DNA from: Sporosarcina sp. Marseille-Q4943
GTDB taxonomy: Bacteria; Bacillota; Bacilli; Bacillales_A; Planococcaceae
Direction: 5' to 3'
Assembly: GCF_943736995.1 (NCBI RefSeq)
Contig: NZ_CALSFT010000002.1
Location: forward strand, 1,488,001-1,552,000
Length of the DNA stretch: 64,000 nucleotides
The position numbers and the translations under genes are program-made. Positions 19,295 to 27,930 of this stretch are shown here, in pieces; within the stretch, counting starts at the first letter, position 1; each line of letters begins with the position of its first letter. The notes under the pieces are model-generated. The model made no database searches, was not told where the DNA came from, and was given only the letters and a program-made list of their open reading frames with translations.

Positions 19295-20425
19295 ATGAGC
19301 AAGCGTGATTATTACGAAGTACTCGGTGTGCCGAAAACGGCAAGCAAAGAGGATATTAGGAAAGCCTACCGGAAATTATCGAAACAATATCATCCCGATT
19401 TGAATAAAGAAGCGGGAGCAGAAGAGAAATTTAAAGAAGTGACAGAAGCTTTTGAAATATTGAGTGACGAGAAGAAACGTGCAAATTACGACCAATTCGG
19501 CCATGCGGATCCTAACCAAGGCTTCGGTGGTTTCGGCGGCTTTGGCGGCGGTTCTGCCGATGGATTCGGTTTTGAAGATATTTTCAGTACTTTCTTTGGC
19601 GGCGGTACGAGACGACGCGATCCGAACGCGCCTAGGAAAGGCGATGATCTCCAGTACTCCATGACGATCGATTTCATGGAAGCTGTGTTTGGAAAAGAGA
19701 CTGAAATCGAATTGCCTAGGGAAGAAACATGTGATACGTGCAGCGGAACGGGAGCCAAAAAAGGTACACCGGTCAATACATGTTCGCATTGTGGTGGATC
19801 AGGACAGATTTCAATCACTCAAAATACTCCGTTAGGTCAAATGGTGAACCGCCGGGCATGTCCGCATTGTCAAGGATCCGGTAAAATCATCCCTGAAAAA
19901 TGCGGTACTTGCCATGGTGCAGGACGAGTGACGAAGCGCAAGAAAATCAAAGTGACAATTCCTGCGGGTGTCGACGATGGGCAACAATTGCGAGTGTCAG
20001 GTCAAGGGGAGGCTGGCATCAACGGCGGCCCGGCTGGAGACTTATACATCGTCTTCAGGGTGAAAGATCATGATCGCTTTATCCGTGAAGGCGACGATAT
20101 CTATTTGGAAGTTCCTATTACATTCCCGCAATTGGCGCTAGGAGATGAAATTGAGGTGCCGACGGTTACGGGGAACGTCAAATTGAAAATACCTGCAGGG
20201 ACGCAATCAGGAACGAATTTCCGCCTGCGCGGAAAAGGCGTCAAAAATGTACACGGACATGGAATTGGTGATCAGCATGTCATTATCAAAGCGATCACGC
20301 CTAAAAAAATGACGGAAAAACAGAAAGAGCTACTCCGAGAATTCGCTTCAATCGATGGCAACTCGCCAGATGAGTATTCGAGCTCACTTTTTGATAAAAT
20401 CAAAAGAACAATAAAAGGCGACTGA
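19295..20425 (+). CDS. dnaJ: Chaperone DnaJ (Hsp40)
   Basis: The 376-aa type I J-protein has its J domain at residues 1-70 with the HPD motif in YHPDLNK. A Gly/Phe-rich linker follows ([12 protein letters not shown]). The zinc domain has four CxxCxGxG repeats: [24 protein letters not shown] and CGTCHGAG. Two C-terminal substrate-binding sandwiches complete it. It stimulates DnaK ATP hydrolysis. The ATG follows GGGAGAGTGG. The next gene, prmA, starts 15 bp after its stop. Confidence 0.98.
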   Translation: MSKRDYYEVLGVPKTASKEDIRKAYRKLSKQYHPDLNKEAGAEEKFKEVTEAFEILSDEKKRANYDQFGHADPNQGFGGFGGFGGGSADGFGFEDIFSTFFGGGTRRRDPNAPRKGDDLQYSMTIDFMEAVFGKETEIELPREETCDTCSGTGAKKGTPVNTCSHCGGSGQISITQNTPLGQMVNRRACPHCQGSGKIIPEKCGTCHGAGRVTKRKKIKVTIPAGVDDGQQLRVSGQGEAGINGGPAGDLYIVFRVKDHDRFIREGDDIYLEVPITFPQLALGDEIEVPTVTGNVKLKIPAGTQSGTNFRLRGKGVKNVHGHGIGDQHVIIKAITPKKMTEKQKELLREFASIDGNSPDEYSSSLFDKIKRTIKGD

Positions 20426-20440
20426 AAGGGATGAACGTAG

Positions 20441-21385
20441 TTGAAATGGTCTGAAATCTCCATCCATACATCACATGAGGCGACAGAAGCCGTTGCCAAT
20501 ATATTGCATGAGGCGGGGGCGAGCGGAGTCATCATCGAGGATTCCGAGGAGCCTGACCGGATTCATGAAGATCGTTTCGGCGAAATCTACGAGCTCAAGA
20601 AAGAAGACTTCCCGGCGGAAGGGGTCATCGTCAAAGCCTACTTGCCGGTTAACAGCTTTTTAATCGAAACGGTGAAAGAAATAAGTGAATCCGTAAACGA
20701 ACTAGCTGAGTTCGGCTTAGATGTGGGGCTCAATCAAGTTCAAACAAACGAAGTGGATGAAGAAGATTGGGCGACGGCTTGGAAAAAATATTACCATCCT
20801 GTTAAAATCTCAGGAAGGTTCACGATCGTTCCTACGTGGGAAACGTATGAGCCGGTTGATTCTGATGAACTGATCATTGAACTCGATCCTGGCATGGCTT
20901 TCGGAACAGGGACACACCCGACAACGGTCATGTGTCTACAAGCACTGGAAAAGTATGTAAAACAAGGCGACACAGTCATTGATGTCGGGACTGGGTCGGG
21001 TGTGTTGTCAATCGGAGCAGCACTACTTGGTGCGTCTCATGTCCATGCGCTCGACTTGGATGAAGTCGCCGTGCAGGCAGCAAAAGAGAATATCAGCTTG
21101 AATAATGTTGAAAATATCGTTGAGGTAACACATGGCAATTTATTGGATTCCGTCAAAGAGCCTGCCTCAATTATCGTTGCCAATATTTTAGCGGAAGTAA
21201 TTATGACATTTTCCGGAGATGCGTACTCCATCTTGCCAGAAAACGGGCTGTTCATCGTATCCGGAATCATCGCTCAAAAACGGGACCTTGTGAAGGAAGA
21301 TCTCCAAAGCAAAGGCTTTGAAATCATCGAATCGGTCTTAATGGAAGAGTGGGTGGCGATCATCGCTTCCAAAAGGAGCGTGTGA
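20441..21385 (+). CDS. prmA: Ribosomal protein L11 methyltransferase
   Basis: The 314-aa SAM-dependent enzyme trimethylates L11. The N-terminal L11-recognition domain begins MKWSEISIHTSHEATEAV. The methyltransferase part has MAFGTGTHPTT, motif I VIDVGTGSGVLSIGA and the post-motif VANILAEV that replaces the NPPY motif in this family. The TTG start at 20441 is supported by GAAAGGGATG upstream. The order dnaJ-prmA-rsmE-mtaB is conserved in Bacilli. Confidence 0.96.
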   Translation: MKWSEISIHTSHEATEAVANILHEAGASGVIIEDSEEPDRIHEDRFGEIYELKKEDFPAEGVIVKAYLPVNSFLIETVKEISESVNELAEFGLDVGLNQVQTNEVDEEDWATAWKKYYHPVKISGRFTIVPTWETYEPVDSDELIIELDPGMAFGTGTHPTTVMCLQALEKYVKQGDTVIDVGTGSGVLSIGAALLGASHVHALDLDEVAVQAAKENISLNNVENIVEVTHGNLLDSVKEPASIIVANILAEVIMTFSGDAYSILPENGLFIVSGIIAQKRDLVKEDLQSKGFEIIESVLMEEWVAIIASKRSV

Positions 21386-21389
21386 ATCT

Positions 21390-22130
21390 GTGCAACGCTA
21401 TTTCCTTGAAACGCCATTCGAAGAAGACGGAAATGCCTCTATTTCCGGTGATGACGGTAAGCATATCGCAAAGGTGATGAGGATGGAGGTCGGTGATCTC
21501 CTCATTGCTGTAGATCATGGTGAAGCATTCATATCTGAAATAACAAGTATTCATCCTGATGAAGTGACTATCAGTAAGAAGGATGGCTCCCTGCCATCGA
21601 ACGAAATGCAAGTGAACGTGACAATTGCTTGTGGCTTGCCTAAAGGCGATAAATTGGATTTCATCGTACAGAAAGGGACCGAGCTTGGTATGCATTCAAT
21701 TATCCCTTTTGAGGCGGAACGATCCATCGTCAAATGGGATGCGAAAAAAGGCGATAAAAAAGTGGAAAGGCTCAAAAAGATTGCGAAGGAAGCAGCGGAA
21801 CAGTGTCATCGGACGGTGATCCCGGCTGTATCGGCCCCGATGTCTTTCAAGCAATTGATCCAGGAGTCAAGAAACTATGATATTCGCTTTTTTGCGGATG
21901 AGGAAGATGCGAAAGGCACTGACCCAAACAGGATTGCAGACAGGTTGAAAAACGTGTATCATAAACAAACGGTACTGGTCGTTTTCGGTCCTGAAGGCGG
22001 ATTGTCAAGAAAGGAAGCCGAGGAAATGCGCGCAGCGGATTTTTTATCGGTTTCATTAGGTCCGCGCATACTAAGGACGGAAACTGCCCCGCTCTATTTT
22101 TTGTCCGCAATGTCATACGAATTTGAATGA
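21390..22130 (+). CDS. rsmE: 16S rRNA (uracil1498-N3)-methyltransferase
   Basis: The 246-aa SPOUT-class methyltransferase (B. subtilis YqeU) modifies U1498 at the decoding site. An N-terminal PUA-like domain (YFLETPFEEDG, then HIAKVMRMEVGD) leads to the knotted SPOUT domain with VIPAVSAPMSF, VVFGPEGGLSRKE and SLGPRILRTETAPL, the last two forming the trefoil knot and SAM site. The GTG start at 21390 follows AAAGGAGCG. Its end is just before the mtaB ribosome site. Confidence 0.96.
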   Translation: MQRYFLETPFEEDGNASISGDDGKHIAKVMRMEVGDLLIAVDHGEAFISEITSIHPDEVTISKKDGSLPSNEMQVNVTIACGLPKGDKLDFIVQKGTELGMHSIIPFEAERSIVKWDAKKGDKKVERLKKIAKEAAEQCHRTVIPAVSAPMSFKQLIQESRNYDIRFFADEEDAKGTDPNRIADRLKNVYHKQTVLVVFGPEGGLSRKEAEEMRAADFLSVSLGPRILRTETAPLYFLSAMSYEFE

Positions 22131-22146
22131 AAGAGGTGAGCAGCTA

Positions 22147-23487
22147 GTGTCTTCTGTCGCTTTTCATACATTAGGCTGCAAAGTGAATCATTATGAAACG
22201 GAAGCTATTTGGCAGCTATTCAAGGATGCCGGATATGAACGGTCCGATTTCGAAAAAAATGCAGACGTCTACGTTATTAATACATGTACGGTCACGAATA
22301 CCGGCGATAAGAAAAGTCGCCAAGTCATCCGGAGAGCCATCCGTCGCAATCCAGATGCGGTCATTTGTGTCACTGGTTGTTATGCACAGACATCCCCAGC
22401 TGAAATCATGGCTATTCCGGGAGTCGATATTGTCGTCGGTACACAGGATCGTACGAAATTACTCGGACTGATTGATGAATTTAAGGTCGAACGTCAACCG
22501 ATTAATGCTGTCCGGAACATTATGAAAAACCGGGTATACGAAGAGCTCGATGTGCCTGCATTTACAGATCGCACGAGAGCTTCATTGAAAATACAGGAAG
22601 GTTGCAACAACTTCTGCACGTTCTGTATTATCCCTTGGGCTCGAGGGCTTATGCGCTCAAGAGACCCAGAGGAAGTCATCCGACAAGCCCAACAATTGGT
22701 CGATGCCGGGTATCTGGAAATTGTCCTGACGGGAATCCACACAGGCGGATATGGTGAGGATTTGAAAGATTATAACCTTGCTCGCTTGCTGCGTGACCTG
22801 GAAACCCAGGTGAAGGGATTAAAGAGGCTTCGGATCAGCTCAATTGAAGCAAGTCAATTGACTGATGAAGTAATTGAAGTATTGCGTGAGTCAACTAAGA
22901 TTGTAAGGCATTTGCATATCCCGATTCAATCCGGATCCAATACAGTACTGAAACGGATGAGAAGGAAATATACGATGGAATTTTTCGCAGAACGACTCGA
23001 TCGTCTGCGTGAAGCACTTCCGCATCTGGCCATCACGTCTGATGTTATCGTAGGTTTCCCTGGTGAGACGGAAGAAGAATTCATGGACACGTATAATTTC
23101 GTCAGGGATTATCGTTTTTCCGAATTGCACGTATTCCCTTATTCGAAACGTACGGGGACTCCAGCAGCACGGATGGAAGATCAGATTGACGAAGAAGTAA
23201 AAAATGAACGTGTCCACCGCCTAATTGAATTGAATGATCAATTGGCAAAACAATATGCAGCCGAATTTGAAAACGAAGTGCTTGAAGTGATTCCGGAAGA
23301 AAAGTATAAGCACGACCCAGAAAGCGGTTTGTATGAAGGGTATACGGATAACTATTTGAAAGTCGTCTTCCCAGCTGAGGAGTCGATGGTCGGCAAAATC
23401 GTCAAAGTGAAAATTACGAAGGCTGGCTATCCTTATAATGAAGGTCAATTCGTCCGTGTTATGGAAGAGGAAGAAGTACTTGCATAA
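22147..23487 (+). CDS. mtaB: tRNA (N6-threonylcarbamoyladenosine37-C2)-methylthiotransferase
   Basis: The 446-aa enzyme (B. subtilis YqeV) converts t6A37 to ms2t6A37. An N-terminal UPF0004 domain opens SSVAFHTLGCKVNHYETEA, with cluster cysteines also in VINTCTVTN and VTGCYAQ. The radical SAM motif is CNNFCTFC near residue 152. A C-terminal TRAM domain is present. The GTG at 22147 is preceded by AGAGGTGAGC at 6 bp and matches the B. subtilis N-terminus; the ATG at 22123 overlaps rsmE and lies before that site. Confidence 0.95.
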   Translation: MSSVAFHTLGCKVNHYETEAIWQLFKDAGYERSDFEKNADVYVINTCTVTNTGDKKSRQVIRRAIRRNPDAVICVTGCYAQTSPAEIMAIPGVDIVVGTQDRTKLLGLIDEFKVERQPINAVRNIMKNRVYEELDVPAFTDRTRASLKIQEGCNNFCTFCIIPWARGLMRSRDPEEVIRQAQQLVDAGYLEIVLTGIHTGGYGEDLKDYNLARLLRDLETQVKGLKRLRISSIEASQLTDEVIEVLRESTKIVRHLHIPIQSGSNTVLKRMRRKYTMEFFAERLDRLREALPHLAITSDVIVGFPGETEEEFMDTYNFVRDYRFSELHVFPYSKRTGTPAARMEDQIDEEVKNERVHRLIELNDQLAKQYAAEFENEVLEVIPEEKYKHDPESGLYEGYTDNYLKVVFPAEESMVGKIVKVKITKAGYPYNEGQFVRVMEEEEVLA

Positions 23488-23496
23488 GTTATGTAG

Positions 23497-23533
23497 AAAA
23501 ACGGTTCATCCATTGTAGGGTGGACTGTTTTTT
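23497..23533 (+). terminator. Probable terminator after mtaB
   Basis: An imperfect stem pairs AACGGTTCATCC with GGGTGGACTGTT through G-U pairs and ends in TTTTTT. It closes the dnaJ-mtaB operon. Confidence 0.6.
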
Positions 23534-23597
23534 GATGCGAAGAAAATCATTCTTTGCTATGATGGAAGAGGTATGTACAACTTGAGGAGGAATTATT

Positions 23598-24269
23598 TTG
23601 AATCAACAATATGCATCATATATCGACCATACATTACTGAAAGCGGATGCGACAAAAGAAGAAATCATTAAATTATGTGAAGAGGCGAAAACATATTCTT
23701 TCGCATCTGTATGCGTCAACCCAGCGTGGGTGAAGACGGCGGCAGAAATCTTGAATGGGTCAACCGTTAAAGTATGCACGGTCATCGGATTTCCTCTAGG
23801 TGCTTCTACAAGCGAAGTGAAAGCGTTTGAAACGAGGAACGCTATTGAAAACGGTGCCGGCGAAATCGATATGGTCATTAATATCGGTGCATTGCGGAGC
23901 GGTGATGATGAACTTGTCAAAAACGACATTGCGGCTGTCGTCGATTCCGCAAAGGGCAAAGCGATCGTAAAAGTGATCATTGAAACGGCATTGTTGAACG
24001 ATCAAGAGAAAAGGAAAGCTTGCGAACTTTCACGCGCTGCTGGTGCCGATTTTGTCAAAACATCAACCGGTTTCTCAACTGGCGGAGCTACGGTCGAAGA
24101 CGTAAAATTGATGCGAGGAGTCGTCGGTCCTGAAATGGGTGTGAAGGCTTCTGGAGGAGTTCGTAGCTTTGACGATATGAAAGAAATGATTGAGGCAGGC
24201 GCGACTAGGATTGGTGCAAGTTCAGGCGTTCAAATCATGCAAGGATTGCAAGGGAACTCTGCATATTGA
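23598..24269 (+). CDS. deoC: Deoxyribose-phosphate aldolase
   Basis: The 223-aa class I aldolase splits 2-deoxyribose 5-phosphate into glyceraldehyde 3-phosphate and acetaldehyde. The Schiff-base lysine is K154 in [10 protein letters not shown], the second active-site lysine is K183 in GVKASGGVR, and D91 lies in EIDMVINIG. The TTG start follows GAGGAGG at 7 bp. It is flanked by terminators, with a possible extended -10 (TGCTATGAT, 23555-23563). Its place between mtaB and rpsU differs from B. subtilis, where deoC (dra) is linked to nucleoside catabolism genes. Confidence 0.95.
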   Translation: MNQQYASYIDHTLLKADATKEEIIKLCEEAKTYSFASVCVNPAWVKTAAEILNGSTVKVCTVIGFPLGASTSEVKAFETRNAIENGAGEIDMVINIGALRSGDDELVKNDIAAVVDSAKGKAIVKVIIETALLNDQEKRKACELSRAAGADFVKTSTGFSTGGATVEDVKLMRGVVGPEMGVKASGGVRSFDDMKEMIEAGATRIGASSGVQIMQGLQGNSAY

Positions 24270-24332
24270 TAGGCTTCCTGCCCCGCCAATGAAAATTTTC
24301 CTATTTACCGAAGATATTTTGAAAGTTTTTTA

Positions 24333-24361
24333 TTGACCACTCACAAATAGTACGATATAAT
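24333..24361 (+). promoter_or_regulatory. Strong sigma-A promoter of rpsU
   Basis: TTGACC, an exact 17-bp spacer and consensus TATAAT (24356-24361), 60 bp before the rpsU ATG. Confidence 0.8.
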
Positions 24362-24369
24362 TTTTTAGT

Positions 24370-24388
24370 ACAAGGAGTAACGCCTTGT
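24370..24388 (+). promoter_or_regulatory. Small hairpin at the start of the rpsU leader
   Basis: ACAAGG-N7-CCTTGT forms a 6-bp perfect stem beginning close to the predicted transcription start. It could stabilise the 5' end of the rpsU mRNA or serve regulation; function is unknown. Confidence 0.35.
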
Positions 24389-24421
24389 TTCGAAGTGTGC
24401 TCGGAGGGAGGGACAAGAGAT

Positions 24422-24595
24422 ATGACGAAAACTGTCGTTCGCAAAAATGAATCGCTTGAAGATGCTCTTCGCCGCTTCAAACGTACTGTATCAAAAAGTG
24501 GTACAATACAAGAGGTAAGAAAGCGTGAGTTCTACGAGAAACCAAGTGTTAGACGTAAAAAGAAGTCTGAGGCTGCTCGTAAGCGTAAATTCTAA
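24422..24595 (+). CDS. rpsU: 30S ribosomal protein S21
   Basis: The 57-aa protein [20 protein letters not shown]... to EAARKRKF is nearly identical in pattern to B. subtilis S21. ATG 24422 follows GGGAGGGACAAG; the in-frame ATG at 24395 would precede that site. It has its own strong promoter and terminator. The usual downstream partner yqeY is absent here. Confidence 0.97.
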   Translation: MTKTVVRKNESLEDALRRFKRTVSKSGTIQEVRKREFYEKPSVRRKKKSEAARKRKF

Positions 24596-24639
24596 TATCT
24601 GTCCATATTAACTAACAAAAATAAGCATGTTTATGAATG

Positions 24640-24673
24640 AAACCGGGAGATCCTTTTGGATCTTCCGGTTTTT
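24640..24673 (+). terminator. Terminator after rpsU
   Basis: AAACCGGGAGATCC pairs with GGATCTTCCGGTTT around a TTTT loop, followed by a T-tract. Confidence 0.92.
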
Positions 24674-24686
24674 GTACGGATTCGAA

Positions 24687-24713
24687 TGAAACTTTTTAAC
24701 AAGCCATTACGTA
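24687..24713 (+). promoter_or_regulatory. ECF (sigma-W-type) promoter of the nfeD-floA operon
   Basis: TGAAAC (24687-24692), a 17-bp spacer rich in T just after the -35, and CGTA (24710-24713). This matches the B. subtilis sigma-W consensus, and the orthologous yqeZ-floA-yqfB operon is known to be sigma-W dependent. A TATAAT at 24721-24726 may give additional sigma-A expression, though its -35 is poor. Confidence 0.75.
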
Positions 24714-24754
24714 AAGAAGGTATAATGGATATAAAGAAAGAGGTGAATGAACGA

Positions 24755-26086
24755 ATGCGTAAAATGATTGGGAAGTTTCTCCTGTTCATTTTATTCCTAT
24801 CCGCGTTTTCAGTCCCTTTTGCGCAAACGGATGCCAAATCTGATAAAGTCTATCACGTGAAAGTTGACGCAGCTGTGGAGAAGGGCCTATATGCATATTT
24901 GAAACGGTCATTCAATGAAGCGGAAGAGGTAGGCGCCAAAGCAATCCTATTGGAAATCGATACGCTAGGCGGCCATACGGAAGCTGCGGGACAAATCGGG
25001 CAGCTCATGCAAGAGACGGATATGGATATCATCGCCTATGTCAATTACAGGGCGATTTCAGCCGGCGCCCTCATTGCGCTGTACGCGGAAAAAAATTATA
25101 TGTCCCCGAACGGCGTGATGGGAGCGTCGCAAGTAATTGATGGGTCAGGCAATGCAGCCGATAGTAAAGCCCATAGTATGTGGGTGGCGGAAATGAAAAA
25201 CGCGGCGAAATCACAAGGCCGGGAACCATTGTATGCAGAGGCAATGGCCGAACCATCCATCAAATTATCCGAGTATCGGGCCGGAGTGGGGGAATTATTG
25301 ACGCTCACAGCAGATGAAGCGGAGGAAGTCGGTTACAGTAATGGAACTGTTTCATCACTCGAGGACGTATTGAAACTGAACAAATTGGAAACTGCTGAAA
25401 TAGTGGCGACAAAAGTGACCTTCACTGAAGGTTTGGCACGATTTGTCACACATCCGATTGTCGTACCGATCCTGTTGTCGATTGCAGGACTAGGTCTTGT
25501 AGTGGAGCTTTATTCGCCTGGTTTCGGAGTGCCTGGGATGATGGCACTTTCTGCATTGCTGTTGTTCTTTTTCGGACATCTCATTGCTGGTCTTGCAGGG
25601 TATGAAACGCTGATTCTGTTCATCATCGGCATTGTGCTCGTTATACTTGAATTTTTCTTGGCGGGTGGGATAGCTGGCTTTCTCGGTGCTGTCGCTATCG
25701 TTGTAAGTATTATTTTGGCGGGTGGCAATCCGATGTTCATGGCGTATTCCGTCTTAATTGCGATTGCAGTGGCCGTCAGCGGGATGGTGATCATTATGAA
25801 GTTTTTTGGAAGGAAATTACACTTGCTGAATAAGGTCGTACTAATGGATTCTACAGACACGGAGAGCGGTTATGTGTCGAATGTCAATCGGGTCGAGTTG
25901 CTCGGTAAGAAGGCGGTTACAATCACGCCTCTTCGTCCTGCAGGTACGATTGATATGGAAGGCGAGCGGATTGATGTCGTTTCACAAGGAAGTTACATCG
26001 ATAGAGGGAAACGTGTTATCATTGTGAAGGTTGAAGGATCCCGGATAGTTGTTCGGGAATTCGAAGAAAAGGGGGATAATGAATAA
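24755..26086 (+). CDS. yqeZ: NfeD-family membrane serine protease-like protein (YqeZ)
   Basis: The 443-aa NfeD1b-type protein has a signal peptide (about residues 1-27). A ClpP-like serine protease domain follows, with [13 protein letters not shown] and the nucleophile region [13 protein letters not shown] four-helix membrane domain (about 225-355) and a C-terminal OB-fold ([22 protein letters not shown]) complete it. NfeD proteins are paired with flotillins, as here with floA, and act at membrane microdomains. ATG 24755 is preceded by GAAAGAGGTGA; earlier in-frame ATGs fall in the terminator and promoter. Confidence 0.93.
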   Translation: MRKMIGKFLLFILFLSAFSVPFAQTDAKSDKVYHVKVDAAVEKGLYAYLKRSFNEAEEVGAKAILLEIDTLGGHTEAAGQIGQLMQETDMDIIAYVNYRAISAGALIALYAEKNYMSPNGVMGASQVIDGSGNAADSKAHSMWVAEMKNAAKSQGREPLYAEAMAEPSIKLSEYRAGVGELLTLTADEAEEVGYSNGTVSSLEDVLKLNKLETAEIVATKVTFTEGLARFVTHPIVVPILLSIAGLGLVVELYSPGFGVPGMMALSALLLFFFGHLIAGLAGYETLILFIIGIVLVILEFFLAGGIAGFLGAVAIVVSIILAGGNPMFMAYSVLIAIAVAVSGMVIIMKFFGRKLHLLNKVVLMDSTDTESGYVSNVNRVELLGKKAVTITPLRPAGTIDMEGERIDVVSQGSYIDRGKRVIIVKVEGSRIVVREFEEKGDNE

Positions 26087-27096
26087 TGGATGTAATTTTT
26101 GGAGCTGGTTCGATTGCGACAATCGCAATCATCATCGGAGCAATAATTATTCTGTCAGTATTTTTCACACTCGTTCCAGTTACACTGTGGATTTCCGCAC
26201 TAGCAGCGGGTGTACGTGTTAGCATTTTCACGTTGATCGGTATGCGTCTCCGCCGGGTAATCCCAAGCAGGGTCGTCAATCCGTTGATCAAGGCGCATAA
26301 AGCAGGATTGAATGTTTCCATCAATCAGCTTGAGAGCCATTACTTAGCTGGGGGTAACGTTGACCGTGTCGTTAATGCATTGATTGCCGCACATCGTGCG
26401 AATATTGAATTGTCATTTGAACGTGCAGCAGCAATTGACCTTGCGGGACGTGACGTACTTGAAGCGGTTCAAATGTCCGTTAACCCGAAAGTCATCGAAA
26501 CACCATTCATCGCTGGTGTGGCAATGAACGGGATCGAAGTGAAAGCGAAGGCGCGGATCACTGTACGTGCAAACATCGACCGCCTTGTCGGTGGTGCGGG
26601 TGAAGAAACTGTAGTTGCACGTGTCGGGGAAGGAATCGTTTCGACAATCGGTTCATCCGTCGACCATGCTAAAGTTTTGGAAAATCCGGATTTGATTTCG
26701 CAAACGGTATTGGCGAAAGGGCTTGACTCCGGAACTGCTTTCGAAATCTTGTCCATCGATATCGCGGACGTTGACATCGGTAAAAATATCGGTGCTGAAC
26801 TTCAAACTGAACAAGCACTTGCTGATAAGAACATTGCACAGGCGAAAGCGGAAGAACGCCGTGCGATGGCTGTCGCGAATGAGCAGGAAATGAAGGCGAA
26901 AGTCCAAGAGATGCGCGCGAAAGTGGTCGGAGCGGAGGCGGAAGTCCCTCTTGCAATGGCAGAAGCACTCCGGACAGGCAACATCGGCATCATGGATTAT
27001 ATGAACTACAAAAATATCCAGGCTGACACAGGCATGCGTGATTCCATCAGTAAAATTGGATTGGATCAGCAAAAGCCTGACACAACGAAAGAGTGA
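26086..27096 (+). CDS. floA: Flotillin-like protein FloA
   Basis: The 336-aa membrane scaffold protein organises functional membrane microdomains. An N-terminal hairpin membrane segment (about 5-45) precedes the flotillin/SPFH region with [19 protein letters not shown] and [22 protein letters not shown]-terminal Ala/Glu-rich coiled coil follows ([18 protein letters not shown]). Its ATG overlaps the yqeZ stop by 1 bp (TAATG), with AAAGGGGGA upstream, so the two are translationally coupled. Confidence 0.97.
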   Translation: MDVIFGAGSIATIAIIIGAIIILSVFFTLVPVTLWISALAAGVRVSIFTLIGMRLRRVIPSRVVNPLIKAHKAGLNVSINQLESHYLAGGNVDRVVNALIAAHRANIELSFERAAAIDLAGRDVLEAVQMSVNPKVIETPFIAGVAMNGIEVKAKARITVRANIDRLVGGAGEETVVARVGEGIVSTIGSSVDHAKVLENPDLISQTVLAKGLDSGTAFEILSIDIADVDIGKNIGAELQTEQALADKNIAQAKAEERRAMAVANEQEMKAKVQEMRAKVVGAEAEVPLAMAEALRTGNIGIMDYMNYKNIQADTGMRDSISKIGLDQQKPDTTKE

Positions 27097-27133
27097 CGTT
27101 TGAGCGGATAATTCCCGGAAAGGGGATGCACAG

Positions 27134-27625
27134 ATGGAACAAATAATAATATTAATTGTCCTTGGAATCATCAGTACGCTCTTCAAAGGGAAAAAGCCGG
27201 AACAGCCGAAGACGCAGAAGAGACAACCGACCGGTCAGCGAAATGTTTCTGATCCGATGCGGAAGTTGAAAGATATGACTCAGGAGATGTATAAGGAAAT
27301 TCAGCGTGAATTCCAAACGGAAATCGATGAGCCTCCAAGCAGGCAAACATCTGAGCGAACACCTGCCCCGGCAGTTTCACTTCCTTCCGAGGTGATAGAA
27401 GCGAAAAGGTTGGACAGCGCAAAGACAATTCCAGATCGCGCTGAGAAGCATGACAGGGCATCGACCCGGGAAAAAACGCATCGCGGCCGATTGTCGGTTC
27501 ATCAAGAAAGTCTCCTATCAAAAGAGCCGGTTGAGCATCACGAGATGATTCCAAAAAGTGAAGAAGATTTGATTAAGGGCATCATCTTCTCTGAAATTTT
27601 GGGTCCTCCCAAATCAAAACAATAA
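27134..27625 (+). CDS. YqfB-like protein of the floA operon
   Basis: A 163-aa protein with one N-terminal hydrophobic helix (MEQIIILIVLGIISTLF) followed by a long polar, basic and Pro-rich region, probably disordered, and a short conserved-looking C-terminal helix (EEDLIKGIIFSEILGPP). It occupies the position of B. subtilis yqfB, third gene of the sigma-W operon, but is longer and I see no named domain. GGAAAGGGGATG precedes the ATG. A role with FloA/NfeD is inferred from position only. Confidence 0.75.
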   Translation: MEQIIILIVLGIISTLFKGKKPEQPKTQKRQPTGQRNVSDPMRKLKDMTQEMYKEIQREFQTEIDEPPSRQTSERTPAPAVSLPSEVIEAKRLDSAKTIPDRAEKHDRASTREKTHRGRLSVHQESLLSKEPVEHHEMIPKSEEDLIKGIIFSEILGPPKSKQ

Positions 27626-27631
27626 TCATTG

Positions 27632-27670
27632 ACCCCCTATCCAAATCATAGGCTTGGATAGGGGGTTTTA
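27632..27670 (+). terminator. Terminator hairpin before yqfC, containing the yqfC ribosome site
   Basis: ACCCCCTATCCAA pairs perfectly with TTGGATAGGGGGT, then TTTTA. The GGGGG of the 3' arm also lies 8 bp before the yqfC TTG start, so the hairpin both ends the floA operon and would mask the yqfC ribosome binding site in read-through mRNA. Confidence 0.85.
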
Positions 27671-27672
27671 TC

Positions 27673-27930
27673 TTGAAAAAACTATTTAAAATGAACACAT
27701 CTGTAACAATTGAAGAATTTGTTTCAGTCAGTATTACAGGGCCGTATTCTTTATTGAAACTTGGACCTGATTATGCAGTAATCCGAAGTGGGGACCATGT
27801 CATTGAAGCGACAGGAGAGGACCTTATCGTTGAAACATTGTCCGAGGAGATGGCGGTGTTCTCTTTTGAAACGTTAACAATGGTAACCGTCAAAGAATTG
27901 AAAAATGGGCAGGATGCCTATGATTCATAA
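27673..27930 (+). CDS. yqfC: Sporulation protein YqfC
   Basis: The 85-aa protein fits the YqfC family: a basic N-terminus, then ITGPYSLLKLGPDYAVI and a C-terminal beta-rich FSFETLTMVTVKELK (YabP/YqfC fold). In B. subtilis yqfC is expressed in the mother cell under sigma-E. The TTG at 27673 is chosen because TAGGGGG lies 8 bp upstream; ATG 27691 has none. The stop overlaps the yqfD start by 11 bp, a conserved pair. Confidence 0.88.
   Translation: MKKLFKMNTSVTIEEFVSVSITGPYSLLKLGPDYAVIRSGDHVIEATGEDLIVETLSEEMAVFSFETLTMVTVKELKNGQDAYDS

Noticed and set aside
27673..27930. yqfC start at ATG 27691
   Set aside because: No Shine-Dalgarno precedes it, while TTG 27673 has TAGGGGG 8 bp upstream.
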